Assembly: GCA_013365325.1 (NCBI GenBank)
Contig: JABVXV010000017.1
Span: forward strand, 372,001-436,000
Direction: 5' to 3'
Source of the DNA: Dipetalonema caudispina
Lineage: Eukaryota > Nematoda > Chromadorea > Rhabditida > Onchocercidae
Length of the DNA stretch: 64,000 bases
Of the stretch, positions 27,601-40,712 are shown piece by piece. The notes under the pieces were generated by a model, which made no database searches, was not told the DNA's origin, and was given only the letters and a program-made list of their open reading frames with translations. The stretch's first letter is position 1. Each line of letters begins with the position of its first letter. Position numbers and translations under genes: made by a program.

Positions 27601-29039
27601 GATCCAACAATTTCGTATGTTGTAGTACAAAAAAGACATCACACTCGTTTCATTGAACGAGACATGAAAAGGTGGGAAATATTTTCTGATATAATGAAAG
27701 ATGCAAAAAGAATTTCTGATGTTTGCGATACTTAATCTTAAGACAAATCTAGATTCTAAACCCTAGTTGGATGGATTGGATTGAATCATCCATGATCGTT
27801 TATTTTTATATTTGCATCATAAATTTATTTCTGTATGAAGCTATGAAGTCATTATTGGGCTGCCATTTGTCCTTTTGCTAAAGCAATGGAAAAAAAATGT
27901 CCCCTACAATAGTGCGCATATAAACATGAACTTCGTGTTTTCCCAATCGAACAGTTTTGTCAGGAAATGACTTTCATAGCGTGTTCTACGCATTGCCTTT
28001 TTTTATCCTTCAGAGACAAAGGAAATATACCACCAGGAACGGTCGTTGATAGCACGATAACGAATCCACTGCGATTTGACTTCTATCTCTGCTCACATCG
28101 TGGTGCTCTTGTATGTTTCCGATCTCTTCTGTTTGTTTGTCGTTTATATTTCCTCCTAGCAGTTTGTGTACCAAAGGGCTAGAAGTGATTCATGGTCTTT
28201 GCTACTGCGATTTATTGCAAATTTACTGAATGCTTTAAAGAATAAGACATTGCTTAGACTTTCCGTTTTCTAGCATTTATTGTTGGTGATTGCTCCAATG
28301 AGCACCATTTTTTTTTCCTGCTTTTCTTTGATATGTATGTAATTCCAGTAGTTCATCGTTCCACAGTTCTTTATTTAATAAGCTATATAGCATAGAAAGT
28401 AGTACTATGAATAGAATCAAATTCAAAAATGCAGGACATTTCAGGGAACATCAAGGCCATCTCACTACATTGTTCTCTATGATTCATGGCATTTATCTGC
28501 GGATGAGTGGCAAGTTAGTTCCCAATTCTTGGCTGCTTGTATTTGGATGCTAACTGCATTTTTATTACTTACATATTATATAAGAACTAAGGTTTCGGAA
28601 GCTTCGATTTAAAATTTGCTGCATATATCAGCACCTTTTTATTATATTCGTAAAAAATGAATTTCATTAATAGCTTACTGTAGTCATCTGTCAGCATGAT
28701 CTCAATGGTTTTTTCTGCATTCTTCAGCAAATGATTTATGCTTTATGCCATGTATACGCCCGATGCAATAAGTCGGTTTCAATACCAGCACCTGTTTATT
28801 ATGCCCATCTAGCTTGCGATCGAGCAAGACGTCTTTTGAAATATACGTAAGTTTCTCTAAGTTTTTTTTATTTTTTGATGAAGAACGCAATGTTGCTTTC
28901 GAGAAATTTATATAATCGGTTTTAATTATCCCGATATTTCAGACGAATGAATGAAGAATTAAAAAATGAGCCCAATGTTCGTATTCTCGAACAAAGTTTT
29001 GATCTTAATCCAGAGACTCCGAACATGTATTTCATATAA
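21643..29039 (+). CDS. Argonaute protein, AGO clade, catalytic residues intact
   Basis: Small-RNA-guided silencing protein. Twenty-one exons: 21643-21712, 21938-22026, 22188-22360, 22754-22928, 23165-23304, 23492-23655, 23878-24045, 24388-24502, 24581-24651, 24810-24961, 25475-25660, 25917-26038, 26128-26351, 26428-26605, 26871-27002, 27154-27285, 27510-27671, 28014-28110, 28445-28513, 28728-28846, 28943-29039; 944 aa, all in phase. The N-terminus is Arg/Gly-rich ([16 protein letters not shown]). The linker-to-PAZ start reads [12 protein letters not shown], and PAZ includes [14 protein letters not shown] contains [13 protein letters not shown] (D693), QQAKMEI (E733), [10 protein letters not shown] (D765) and [10 protein letters not shown] (H900), the full slicer tetrad. 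[11 protein letters not shown] and QKRHHTRF are AGO-clade strings, unlike worm-specific WAGOs, but the whole is more diverged than ALG-1/2. It could be ALG-3/4-, ALG-5-, RDE-1- or ERGO-1-like; I cannot choose. The start has a stop in frame 15 bases upstream. Confidence 0.95.
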
Positions 29040-31584
29040 CATTGTACTTCTTTAGTTAGTATCATGTGATCAGTAGCATGAATTGGATTACCAAACAGTT
29101 ACTTCCCATTTTAACACGCTGAGTTCCGTGTTCCAAGACCGGAAAATTTTTTGGAACCGAAGTGATGGGTATAATATGCAGTAAAGGCTCAAAAAATTAT
29201 GGTGGGAAGTTAACTGGTAACACCAATTGTGATTGATTCAATGCCCTTTCAGATTACTGAGAAATATCATTTTAACAAGTGAGTTCACATGCTGCAGTTT
29301 ATTATAGATTGAAATAAGACATGTAATCTTAAAAATCAGACAAATTGAGATGTGTTTTTGATCCACTTATAGATTCTGGTAAATTGAAAGACAACGGTCA
29401 TTTCTACTTCTACTTTTAACTTGCTGATCGAGTAAGTTTGAGTGATTTTGTTAAGGTGAAGTTGTTTTGTTATCAAGTTTGCGTTAATGTATTATAAATT
29501 CGAGGGAAGAACGGATATTGATATAAATTCAATAGATTTTACATTATACGTTTAAACTTTTTTCAATTTGAAATTGTTGTATATGAAAGTTGTTTTATTA
29601 TTTCCTGTATTGTTTATGTAGCATAGTCTTTTATTTCTTATGGATTTGGTCTTTGAACTGTAAGAGTTTAATAAAAGCAAATTTCTGCAGAGGTTTGGTT
29701 TTTGTCATTTGAATGTAGAGGAGGTTTTGCTTTTTGTATCATTATTCACGAAGACCTCAATGAGTTTATTACAGAAACCAATAAGAATTAATTTTGACTC
29801 AGGCGTGCATGATGAGTAGTATTTACTGCTCGCTTCCCACTGTACTCAATTTACCGTTCGCTTCCTATATTGTACTTAATGTCTATATTGTGTGGAATTT
29901 GAAGTATTACTGTTTAGACGAATGAAATGTTTATGTTTACCGATTTTTTTTTTTTTTTTTTGCATTGGTAGAAATACTCTGGCAAGAACCTAATCGGTCT
30001 TTCCTCTGCTCTTCTGTTTCTTAAATTATGCCATTTGCCCTAAACGAGTTATTTTCTAAGTGATATTTTGCAAGGATCCTTTGGTTTCTTGCGAAAGCTC
30101 CCTGAAAAGAAATCTGATCTCATTCTTTTCTGGAAATGTTACTCAGTTGGAAATCGCTAGTTGTGTTGACAAGTTCTCTTGATTCTCCCTGTTCAATACT
30201 GTGTCATTAGATGAATTTGAATTGCGCATGATCTTTATTTTGCGACAATCTGAGCGATTCGTTAACAAAAAAACATCATTTCGTTTATCTTCTTGCCAAA
30301 CCTTCCTTTTCTTACGGAGAATAGTGTTTTAAGAAAGCTTCGCAAATCATATCATCCTGATCCACTTTTTCTATTGGATTAGCAAGGTTTGCAAGGTTGG
30401 CAAGTTATGTAAGATTTGATATGCAAATTCGGTGATTTTCAGCTGTATACCCAGTGATGAAGATGAACACTGCATAGTTAATAGCTGTTATCAGAAATTT
30501 CATTTTAAGAACAGGAGGGAGTCTGACAACAAGTTGCTATAAAAGATGGAGGAGAAATGATTTTTTAAGTCCACGACACATTTATTTGATCAAATCATCG
30601 GTAAAATGGGAATCAAAGTTCTCAGCATAGTATCTTATTTACCTCTTTCTCTCTTTTGAACTAACTCTACTTTTCTCGGCGTAGTTGGCAAAAAGTAGTT
30701 GACTTTCGTGTTGTTTCCGTACCTGATTTGATGTCATTCAATCAGAAAGTTTTATTTGAAGGAAGTATAACTTAACTTTTCGGATGTTTTGCTGTTTTTT
30801 ATGTAGAACCTAACTTTCGGTATTGCCTTCCAACGAACTCATTGAGTAAGTGACAACAAGTACATCGTCATATTTGATGTTAAAAAAATAAAAATATGAC
30901 GTTTTTTTAAAATTCCTTCCCGAAAAACAAACATATGAAAGCAAAGAACTAAAAACTAGAAACATACTATTTCTAATCCTCTGTTATGAAAGTGCTGAGA
31001 GAAGAAATCTTTGTTGTTTCCACATACACAGGTTGCTGTATAATCTGTTAAAAGCAAGGAAATATTGTCCCTCATAAATTTTGCATGAAGTATTTATTTG
31101 ACGAATACAGAGGAAACGATGATGTCGTAGTAATCGATGTTGAAGTTCTTCATTTCAAATGGTAGGAAAAAAGAGCGGAAGAGAAAAGTTTTTTCGCATT
31201 GAAGAATCGATTTTGCTCGCATTCCTTTTTGTCATACTTCTGGGATATTGTTTAACTCTGCTTCGCTGCTCCAGTGATATTCCGGTGGCCCAGGTGAATA
31301 GCATATGTTATCCCTGAAAAAGAGTTTTTCAAACTTTGAAGTCCTTCCCATTTCCAATGGACATCTCAAAATGAAGCGAATCGAAAATATGGCATTTAAA
31401 GCTTTCCTTGTCGAACTGCTTGTGCCACATGTATGCCCACTAAAGTGATCTAGTTACGCTCTCCGATAAAGGACTTCAGTATGATACTTAATGGGTCATT
31501 TATTACGCAAATTCTTTCGTTTCCTGAATGAGACTTTGCTGGATTAATCTCTCTTCCTCCTTAACCTCTCAGATGTTGCAAGAT
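29040..31584. other. convergent intergenic region
   Basis: This region lies between the 3' ends of Argonaute (+) and PHM (-). An AATAAA at 29670-29675 could be the Argonaute polyadenylation signal, giving a long 3' UTR. A poly-T run lies at about 29944-29961. I see no other coding or RNA feature. Confidence 0.6.
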
Positions 31585-34500
31585 TCAAAAAGTTAAAGTA
31601 ATACTCAAAATTGATTTGGTCTCCAAAGGAAGTGATAAATGTAAAAATGAAGATAAAATTGGAAAAGCCTCTTGCCTGAGAACACGATCTCCCAGAACCC
31701 AATACATGACGTAATAATTGCACATCTCACATTCACTTGTACTTCCCACAACAAATTCTTTATCTTCCTTGTTGTTCATTACGCAGCGAGCTGCTATCTG
31801 AAAAAGGTTCAATTATTTATCTATTGGGTTGCAGTTTTGTTAAATTAATTACAAGAACAAATTTTGATCCAATCGAACTTTACCTTACAATTTTAGTTCT
31901 TTTCATATTCTTGCTCATCCTTACCTTCATACTTCTAATCTTTTTCCCTATTTCCGTCCCTATTCATTGAACTTTCCATGAATTTATTTATTCACTGAAA
32001 TTGAAATTGAAAAATTTGTTTCGGAAATTAAGAATACGAGCAATGACACTTTGACACTTTCAGCGAGCTGTTTAAAAGTTTCAAAAAATTGACCACATCG
32101 CCTTGCCGAATTGTGATATTCTTCTCAACTGGATTAAACAATTGCGGAAAAGACGGAACTCGTTCGCCAATTAACTCCCAAATATTCTGGCCAAATTCAT
32201 TCTCACGTACCACCCATCCACTAACCTATAGATTGCATTTTAACTTATCAAAAAAATGAAAATGAATAGATCTAATTTAAAAGAAGAACTATGAAAATGT
32301 AAAATTTATTTTCCATTATTGGTATAATTGTATAGTTAATAATGAAAAAAGACAGGATTATGCAAATCTTACGAACTAATTAATAAATTAACCATTTCGC
32401 CATGGCGATGGGTATGCGGACGGAATGCAAAAGGATGTATTTCAATGTCTTCATCAACAATGCACGCTGCTTCGAATGTTTCTAAATTTACATAAGTATA
32501 CAAATATGTATCACGGTAATATAAAAAGTCAAACTTAAATCTGAAATTGTGGGGAATAATTCCGGACGGATGAAAAGATACGAGGACTTAAGACTTTTTA
32601 ATTAATACTAGTACCTCTCTTTTTTGGAGGTAATTTTCCACCAGTGGCCAACAACAGGATGGACGCCTGTTTGGCTAATGGTTTAATTGTTGATTCGATA
32701 CTCACACCAGGATAATCACGTCCAAGTTGTTCCTTATAATGTACCTGGAGTACGAGATATTGAATATCTGTGTTTCCACCAACCTTGAACCCGATATCTG
32801 CAAATTTTACATTTTCTGCTTCATTTTAATCATATGCCTTTGATATTTAAAAAACTTTACCACAAACGACTGTCATTACTACCTTTTCTTAAAAAAAAAA
32901 ATCATCGTTTCCTTAGGTACCACACCAAATATTTTTCGAGTCTTCCGGGAAGAATTTTTTTGAGTTTTTATAAAGCTTTTTTTTATAAAAGCCGATCAAA
33001 ATTCAAAATCGATCTTGGCCACTTCATGAATTCCTTATATCTAACATATGTCTGAAAGGTGATCAAGTTTTATCCTGATAATTTAAATCGTAACTTCCAG
33101 CAATAAGCCATTATTGTACTTTCAAAGGTTATCTTGTACGGAAAAAGTTCAAGAATAGCATTCGAATAGCATTTCATATAAGCATTAAAATGTTAACTTC
33201 CATAACAGATGTCTCCTTAACTCTGTTATACAATCCTTCATCTAAACCTGTCATAGCTCGTTTAGTTACATTACTATCGGATGCTGTATGTGACAGCTGC
33301 TCACATGATATCTGAATTATGTTCTTTTGTCCCTTACCTAACTTCTTTTCGTCTTTTCCGTAATTAGAGGATTATAACATGTATTTGCATGCGGGTCGGT
33401 GTACATGCTGTCATGCTGAAGCATTAGCAGAATATAATATTACTTTTTTCTATAAGCAAACGAATAAATTCAAGTTATGAGTCATACCTTCCGGAAGATT
33501 TAGTTCAGGTGCGTCCTTACCCCATGCATACAGTACGTTCAATCGATCACTACATACTGGCGCACGTTGAAAGTTTGGTCCAGCTGTTGTCTTGTCGCCA
33601 CAATCCCTGAAATATTACTATATTTCATTATGAACCTAAATCGTTCCTATAAGATAGATAGTATTTAAGGATGTACACCGCGATTTAAAAAGATGTACCC
33701 TGGTGTATAGCATCATTATTAAAAAAAAACTAACCAAACATACTCGTCACTACCTGGCTGTTTGCATCCAAATAATACCATATGATGAGCCTTTTCCGTT
33801 GTTGGATAAGGCTTATATCCAACTGAAAATAATATACATCAAAGTAAACTTTACACATAGGTAATTTGATAAGTTAAATCTATCGTTAAAAGATTATTTA
33901 AATAAAAGCATATCAAACATTAAACTATTTTCATTACACCAACTTTTTCTGCTAAATATTGAAAATTATATGTAAAGATAAGCTGACCAATATAATGTTC
34001 CATAGTGGAATCGAGTGGAATAGATGTACACAGGTAAGATTCTTTCTAAAAACAAATGGTTAGATAAAAAGTTGAGAGAATTAAATGATTTACAAATTCT
34101 TAATTGATGAATCACTTATGACTGTTTTTATTTACGGTAAAACTACAATCCTTCTGGAAAGTCTTCCTCTAATTAGAGTACTTTTTAAAAATCCTCGTCT
34201 GTACGTCTGTTTTTTTGATTTCTTTCTGTAAGCCTTATCGTTTTCGATGGCATATTTCAATTTTTTATTTCCACTGCTGCATAAATTCACTTGATAAAAT
34301 ATAAATATGGCATCACACTGTCTTATTCATTGCCTACCTGAGGCTTTTTTATTTAGCGGAATGGTTATTGGATCTTGCTTTTTTTTCCTCCTTTCGTGAT
34401 TTTATAACATCAAGAAAAGAATCTGAATTCAAACCAAAGGGTTTTTTTGAACAAATTTCTTGATATCTTATATGCAAATATTGCTCACAAAGCATATGGA

Positions 34501-34964
34501 CAGATGAAATTATTGCCAAAACTTACTGATCAAGAAACAAAAAGTTAAAAAAAAAAAAAAAAAAAAACAGAAAAAGATGGAAGAAATGAAATTCCTCTCG
34601 ATGCTTAAAAAGGTATCTTACCATAGAATTCGCTTTAAAATCAAGAAATGTCTTAACAAAGAAAGCAGGTGAGACGAATAATTTAAAAAACTCCTCAAAT
34701 TTTTAAAATTAATTTTTGGAATACAAGTATAAGCCATGAAGAATCGCAACAATTGGAAGAATTGTCGTTCGATATCAAAACAAAATGATCAAGATGAGGC
34801 TAAGCCAAAAAGATCATGACATTAGTTGGATAACTTACCAGAACTGCTTCAACTCCAGGTATTTGTATTTCGGTGATTTCATTAGCTATTGTTATTTGAT
34901 AAATATCTAATATTAATAACGAAAGAAGCAAAAGTGAGAGCTTCTTGCAGCCTAAGGCCAGCAT
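31585..34964 (-). CDS. pghm-1: peptidylglycine alpha-hydroxylating monooxygenase (PHM)
   Basis: Copper enzyme of the secretory pathway that hydroxylates the C-terminal Gly of neuropeptide precursors, the first step of amidation. Eight exons in transcription order: 34964-34839, 34045-33988, 33822-33735, 33606-33488, 32797-32615, 32481-32393, 32225-32097, 31797-31585; 334 aa, all in phase. Residues 1-27 form a signal peptide with a Leu-rich core (LSLLLLSLLIL). All copper ligands are visible: KAHHMVLFGC (H74, H75) and LQVHYKE (H150) for the CuH site; RPHTHRHGEM (H214, H216) and SECEMCNYY (M289) for the CuM site. VSGW and QGDIAARCV are further family blocks. No lyase (PAL) domain follows, so this is a stand-alone PHM as in other nematodes. 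The last about 30 residues after MYWVLGDRV are not conserved, so the exact C-terminus is less sure. The donor after QGD is GTGGTC, a weak site. Confidence 0.94.
34543..34566. repeat. poly-A tract in first PHM intron
   Basis: A run of about 20 A lies between the first two PHM exons. Plain homopolymer. Confidence 0.7.
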
Positions 34965-37256
34965 TTTACTTACGATTGAATCCCCAACGATCAATATTCT
35001 TGGTCGACCAGGGAGGCGTATTCTTGGCAATGTTGGTTGTTTTGTTGCTGGGCTTTGTCTATTGATCTGTACCGGCTGAGCCTCAATTCTTTTATATTGC
35101 CTTAAGAAGGACTGGCCAGATTTAATGGGTAGAGAAAGGCCTTGTTATTAAAAAGAAACTTTGCATATTCCAGGTCTTATCATCTTATTGATATTGCTGC
35201 ACTGTCCTATTAATATTTCTTAGGGGGCTTTTTTTTAATTGCTCTAAAAAGCTCGCTAATTGCGGGAGTTGGCTTGAATACTTTCAGAAACGTATATCTG
35301 TGCCTGGAATTTCCGAATTATGTCCTCATCAGGATTAGCTAAAGAACTTATTTGGTCGCGGATTACAGTTATTTAAGCTTGTATTTCCTTTTTCGCCTTC
35401 ATGCCTGAAATAAAAAATGAATTTAGAAAAGATTGCAACATGCATTAAAACAAACTTGGCTAGGATTTCCCCTAGCCTGTATCTTTAAGATTTAAAAAAA
35501 GCCGGGCCATTTGCAATAAGAAGTCAAAATGGATATTCTAAGCAAATAAATGAATTAATTCTTTGCCTATTAACTCTTCAAAAGAAATAGGATATACACC
35601 TGGAAAATTGTGGCTAAATTTGTTTCATCCAAAGAAGAAGCCAATAACGAGTTATTTTTTGTTATTGCTTTAACTCAAGGAATCTTGTGAAAATGAGTTT
35701 AATTGATATATTATTCCTTCATTCCTTTTCACTCTTGTATCAAATTTTTAAAATAAATAAAATATACTTTGGATAACGACTTAAAGTAATATGGTTAGTA
35801 CCACTATTCTTGAGGTTTGCCCATGCCTTATAAATGAGTACAAATTGAAAGGCATTTGTAAATTCTGAAACTTAAGTGGGAAAATGAGAAAATGAATGGC
35901 TTTGGCAAAGGACTCAAAAATTGAAATAATGCAAAGAAATAATGAAAACTTGTTGGTTGTCATTTTATTGCTTCATTTATTAAAAGAGAAACATTGCTCT
36001 TAGATCAGGTGGTATATCAATGAAAGTGAAGGAGAAAAGAGGAATATCTTGTTTGTTACATCAATAAATTCATTGTTCCAATGTGTTGTCGAAATACTCT
36101 CGGTACATTCTTGGCTAAGCTGAGATTGTACTAGTTCGTTGTAATTTATTTGTTAACTTGTTATATGTGTCAGGTAGCTCTAATATTTCTCGGGAGGTAT
36201 CACGGGTGAAGTGATCAGAACTGCAAGTAACATGATGGCATGATGTGAAACACCAAGCAAATTTTTGTTTTGCAATTGCTAAATACAGTTTGATCAATTA
36301 AGTCTGAGAGTTTTTTAACAACTCTCCCCATATCGGGTATGAGGTATGCGTTCACGAACTGCATGCAGAAACGGATTATGCTAAACGCAATTCGCAGCAT
36401 CCATAGGTATTTTGATAAGATCATACCCCCGAATTCGCTATTGTCACTCCTGGAAATCCTTGCAACAGGAGGACTGGTATGTTTTCACTTCAACAGAAAT
36501 ATCAAAAGTCAACTTTAATATTCAATATTTTTTCCCATCAGTAAGAAGGTGAGAGAATTTTTTCTCCCAACATATTTAAAGCAGAACTCTGTATTCATAT
36601 CACAAACAAAACAACAATATAAATTGCTAAGCACACCGAGAACAATTCATTTGGAAATTCACACGTACTTAACAATTTAAAACTAAAGTTTTGAAAACAG
36701 GCTATTACCGGTTCAATCTAATTGACAAAAAATAAAAAAGCGACAAAAATCCATCTCACATTTTCAAATAACACCGAGAACAATTTATTTGGAAATTCAC
36801 ACGTATTTAATAAACAATTTAAAACTAAAGTTTTGAAAACAGGCTATTACCGGTTCAATCTAATTGACAAAAAATAAAAAAGCGACAAAAATCCATCTCA
36901 CATTTTTCAATAACACCGAGAACAATTTATTTGGTAATTCACATGTACTTTATGAACAATTTAAACTAGATAACACCAAAGTTCTGAAAACTTTTGATCA
37001 GATTATTAACATTTAAATCACCCATATGAATGGACAATGTAATTAATGCTAGAAAATTTTTTGAATTAGTAATCCACAACTATCATTAACTTGAAAGATT
37101 TATTCTTTCTAAACTACAATTGCAAGGAGGCTATGAACAAAAATTGGTGTTAATTTTAGGAAGCAGTTCTCTTTCTTATTTTCTTTGCTGATTCTATCGG
37201 TACTCGATCATTTCTGAAACTGATCGCTTTTCAGGAAATAGTTACCCAAACATCAA
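34965..37256. other. intergenic region between PHM and CSRNP-like gene
   Basis: Both neighbours are on the minus strand, so the right part is the CSRNP 3' side and the left part the PHM promoter. The only clear structure is the tandem repeat at 36634-37000. Short ORFs such as 36115-36424 (-) have no supporting features. Confidence 0.6.
36634..37000. repeat. tandem repeat, unit about 138 bp, two full copies and a partial third
   Basis: The phrase CACCGAGAACAAT recurs at 36634, 36772 and 36914. Copies 1 and 2 match nearly base for base through CGTATTTAAT/CGTACTTAA, AAACTAAAGTTTTGAAAAC, CAGGCTATTACCGGTTC and GCGACAAAAATCCATCTCAC. The third copy matches for about 60 bases and then decays. It lies between genes and contains no ORF, so it looks like a non-coding minisatellite or satellite fragment. 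Confidence 0.92.
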
Positions 37257-39766
37257 TCATCCATCATCAAAACGCAAATGCATCGCCGAAAAGCAATCGC
37301 TGAGCTGAAAAGCACAAGAAAGGTATATAAACAGAAAACAGAAAGCAAGAAATTCATGAGAAATGAAACACAAACCTTTCGATTCTGAGCTGTTTGTGTC
37401 CGCATAAGGGTTGAACGAAAATGTTCATGAACAACTGCTTCATCGAATTCGCGACGACCAAAAGGATTATTACAACCAGTAGTTGTGCAAATACACGGGA
37501 ATGATGGCCGATCCACCTGGAATACATGGTCACAAAAATAACAAAGTGCATAATTCGCAGCTAGCAGCATGCATAAAGGGTGCTCAATGATAGTTAATCT
37601 TTTGATTTTTTGTTTCTTTCGTAAATGTTTAACTTCATGCAAAAGACTGTGATAGGAATAAAATAAAATAACAATTTTAAGCGATAGACTATCTCCATAA
37701 GGGTATGGGAAAAGTTAAAATAAATCCTTCCGAATTTTATTCAAATCAATCCATACGACCAAAAACCAATAAACTAATAGTAGAGAAGTATACGGTTAAT
37801 TTAGTGGAATGACAAAAGCCTTACCAAGCATTCGATACCGTTTCTAGAACACTCGCAAGTTTCGGGTGAACATGGTAAGGTACACGAGCAACCACAATGC
37901 TTTCGACTTTCTCGTATAACATCACAGATCGCTTGATCATCCTTGAAAAGAAGTTTGGACTTCAAAAAAAAGAAAGAAATTCAAGAAACACGAATATTTG
38001 AGAAATTAATGGAGATATCTCATGCAATAGCTAAAAGATATTTTACTAATTTTATGCAATCATATTATTTGCTCGTAGCTGTTGACCATCTGAAAGATGG
38101 CAAAATTCATAGTATTAAGTATAAAAGACTTGAAACAAAAGCTAACCTTCACAAATTTTTCAAAACCTGCTCTTCTTAACTTGAGTAATCTAATTCTTCG
38201 ACTAAGTGGACGGAAGTATTTCTTCATTATGCAAATATTACCTTCCGCGTTTTCTTCTCCTACCTAAAATTAAAAAATCTACATATAAACTAGAAACATA
38301 ACAAGACAGTTGCCAACTAAACAAAGTTGCCGTCCTCACAATGTTAAAAACATACGCAGTCAACATGCTCTGATACACCTTCTGGAAGACTTGCTGAAGA
38401 TGTCTTTTCAGATGTTCTTGACTCTTCATTGTCTATATTTGTAGTCGCTTTCGTTTCTGATAACGTTTGACCCATCACCCCACCACTGATTTTTAGTCGT
38501 TTTGTCATTGTAGAGTTTTCGTCAAACGCGTCACGATATCTTCGCTTGCGTCTAGTTGACACTGTGCGCACTTGTTCAACCAAGCTTTGTGCAGACACTT
38601 TGCTGTCTTGCGACTAAAAGAAGAAATAACTGAAATAAGAATTAAAATTTAAGATTCAAACACCCAAATCTAAACGATACACCACTAACGAGCAAACGCT
38701 CATATCAGATGTTTAATATATAGATAAAGAACTTGCTATACCTCAAACAGTCTCAATACTGAACATTACGAAAATTAAAGATCATTTCCAAAAAACTCAA
38801 AATAAGTGATGAGAAGGAATTTTTAATAACAAGAAAACATAGCAATGAAAACCTTAGTTATGTCATCATCAGTCATTTTACCGCAGAGTGCAACTTCACG
38901 TATATCAAAATGTTTCTTTTGCATTCCTAGAACAAAATTTTGAAAAATTGAAGCATTTAAAGAAAATGAAATTAACTTTCCAATCAAGGACAGTTAACGG
39001 AGCATATTTCTCTAATAAAATATAGACCATGGAACACACATGAGTATTTTGAGATCAAACAAACAATTTTTACATGAGTCAAAAAGGTTAAGTGATACAA
39101 ACAATAAAAGCAAACCAAGTGCAAATCCACCAGATGACGGGACAACATCAAATCCTTGTGTCCTCTCGAAAAGATAAATTTTCACATTTTCGAATCGCAC
39201 TCCTTTCTTATGCCTACAAATAATGACAACAATTCTAAATCCTTAAGTCTGGTAGTTCAAACATTCAAGATCATTGAATACCACTTATATTGCAAATTTC
39301 TTCTAACACCATCCACTCATGTTTCCTTATTGGTGCGCATTTGTACGTTTTTTTTTTTACTTTGAGATTTCGCAATGTCCTGAGATCATTCGGAGAGAAT
39401 AACCCGTTCATCGGCGTTCACACAACCTACGCTAAATTTAATATGAATTTTGAATCAGATATAATATGGATTAAAGAAAAATCCTTCTAGAATGAAACAA
39501 TGTTTAATTGATTACATCATCAGTACCATACTTAAGTAAATGTTGTCACCTTCATACATCTTACTTAAAACAAAAATACACTTCAAAACGAATCTCTTTA
39601 AAAACATACCACGTACGAAAGTTTATGCTTTATTCATGAAATATTTAAAAAATTTTCACCTTCTATTACTATTTGCATTGCTATTTACACCATTCTCTTC
39701 AGATGTGTTATTTGAGTCTCCACCGGAATTTGGGTGATCACTGCAAATTGACTGCTGTATATTCAT
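37257..39766 (-). CDS. CSRNP/AXUD1-family cysteine-serine-rich nuclear protein
   Basis: CSRNP proteins are nuclear, bind DNA and activate transcription (family knowledge from vertebrates and Drosophila Axud1). Eight exons in transcription order: 39766-39660, 39213-39116, 38926-38853, 38613-38356, 38259-38242, 37941-37825, 37516-37376, 37304-37257; 286 aa. Residues 1-35 are Ser/Asn-rich. Residues 36-71 are the CSRNP N-terminal block (VRFENVKIYLFER, QGFDVVPSSGG). A basic nuclear-localisation-like string RRKRRYRD lies near 114-121. Residues 186-271 hold the Cys-rich region: CGCSC, PCSPETCECS, FPCICTTTGC, then GRREFDEAVVHEHFRSTL. The start follows TTTTTCAG by 9 bases, fitting trans-splicing. The 18-base exon at 38242-38259 (EKKTRK) is the only choice I found that keeps phase, using the second AG of a TAGGTAG acceptor. 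The last exon (15 residues) is not conserved and less sure. Confidence 0.9.
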
Positions 39767-40712
39767 TATGATTTGCTGAAAAACTCAAATTCAAACAAAC
39801 CAAAAAGTTAAAATTCAATCAAATTATGTCGAATTTTATTCGGGACATTTCCAAGAATACATTTGGGTTAAGAAAAATTATTCGGAAGTAATTCAAGCAC
39901 GAAAGGGAATGAAAGAATACGAGAACTCTCCGAGCATTACTTCAAATTAACATCTACCTTATCTTAAAGCAAAATTGAAATTTTCCGCAACTCGGACTCA
40001 ACCCTTCCCAATAATTTTCACCATGTGATAACGAACTGTTGTCTATTACCCTACTATCTCTCTCATTTTCCCGATACTCGGGGAGGGACTTCATCTTCAC
40101 TTTAGTCGTCGACCCTGTCACGTTGTATTTGCCGATACTGGGAAGTGCAGGGAAATTTTCCTCGAACTGAAGGACCTCATAGGTTGAAAAGGCATGTAAA
40201 ACTTTGGCTGGGCAACCGCCAGTTTTACCACATAATTCTGAATTAAAAATAGTGAATAGTTACCGAATGAGCCAAGTCTCTTTATTACAAATCTTAGTCT
40301 CATTTTCGATAGGTAAAATCAGATGATTCATATCGCAAACAGCCTGACTTGCTGAAACTTCATATCAATGGTTCACATGAAGATCTCGATCATAACGACT
40401 TACTTGACCAACTTTTCATTACCTGCTAGGCTGTCTAGTCAACACCATCACCTACTTAAGCTCTCTAGATTTTTATGGTTTGTGAACCGTTCAATTAGAT
40501 GACGTAAATCAAATCTTGGCTGAATTAAGGTGTCATTTTTTGTCACTTATTTATCAACGATGAAAAGAATCATGATGAGAACATAAATAGAAACGCGATA
40601 TAAGATATCTCGTTGGGTTTTATTTGACAGAATGAACTGATACATATTTATTGAATATTATAGTCAGCAAGAAAGAAATACTGAACGTAGTAAGAATACT
40701 AAATCAAATAGG
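39767..40712. other. intergenic region
   Basis: This is the gap between the KATNIP-like 3' end and the CSRNP start, both minus strand. A 61-codon minus ORF (40118-40303) has no family block, no good acceptor and no convincing start, so I leave it uncalled. Confidence 0.5.

Noticed and set aside
40118..40303. 61-codon minus ORF between KATNIP-like and CSRNP-like genes.
   Set aside because: No acceptor, no homology and no partner exon in phase.
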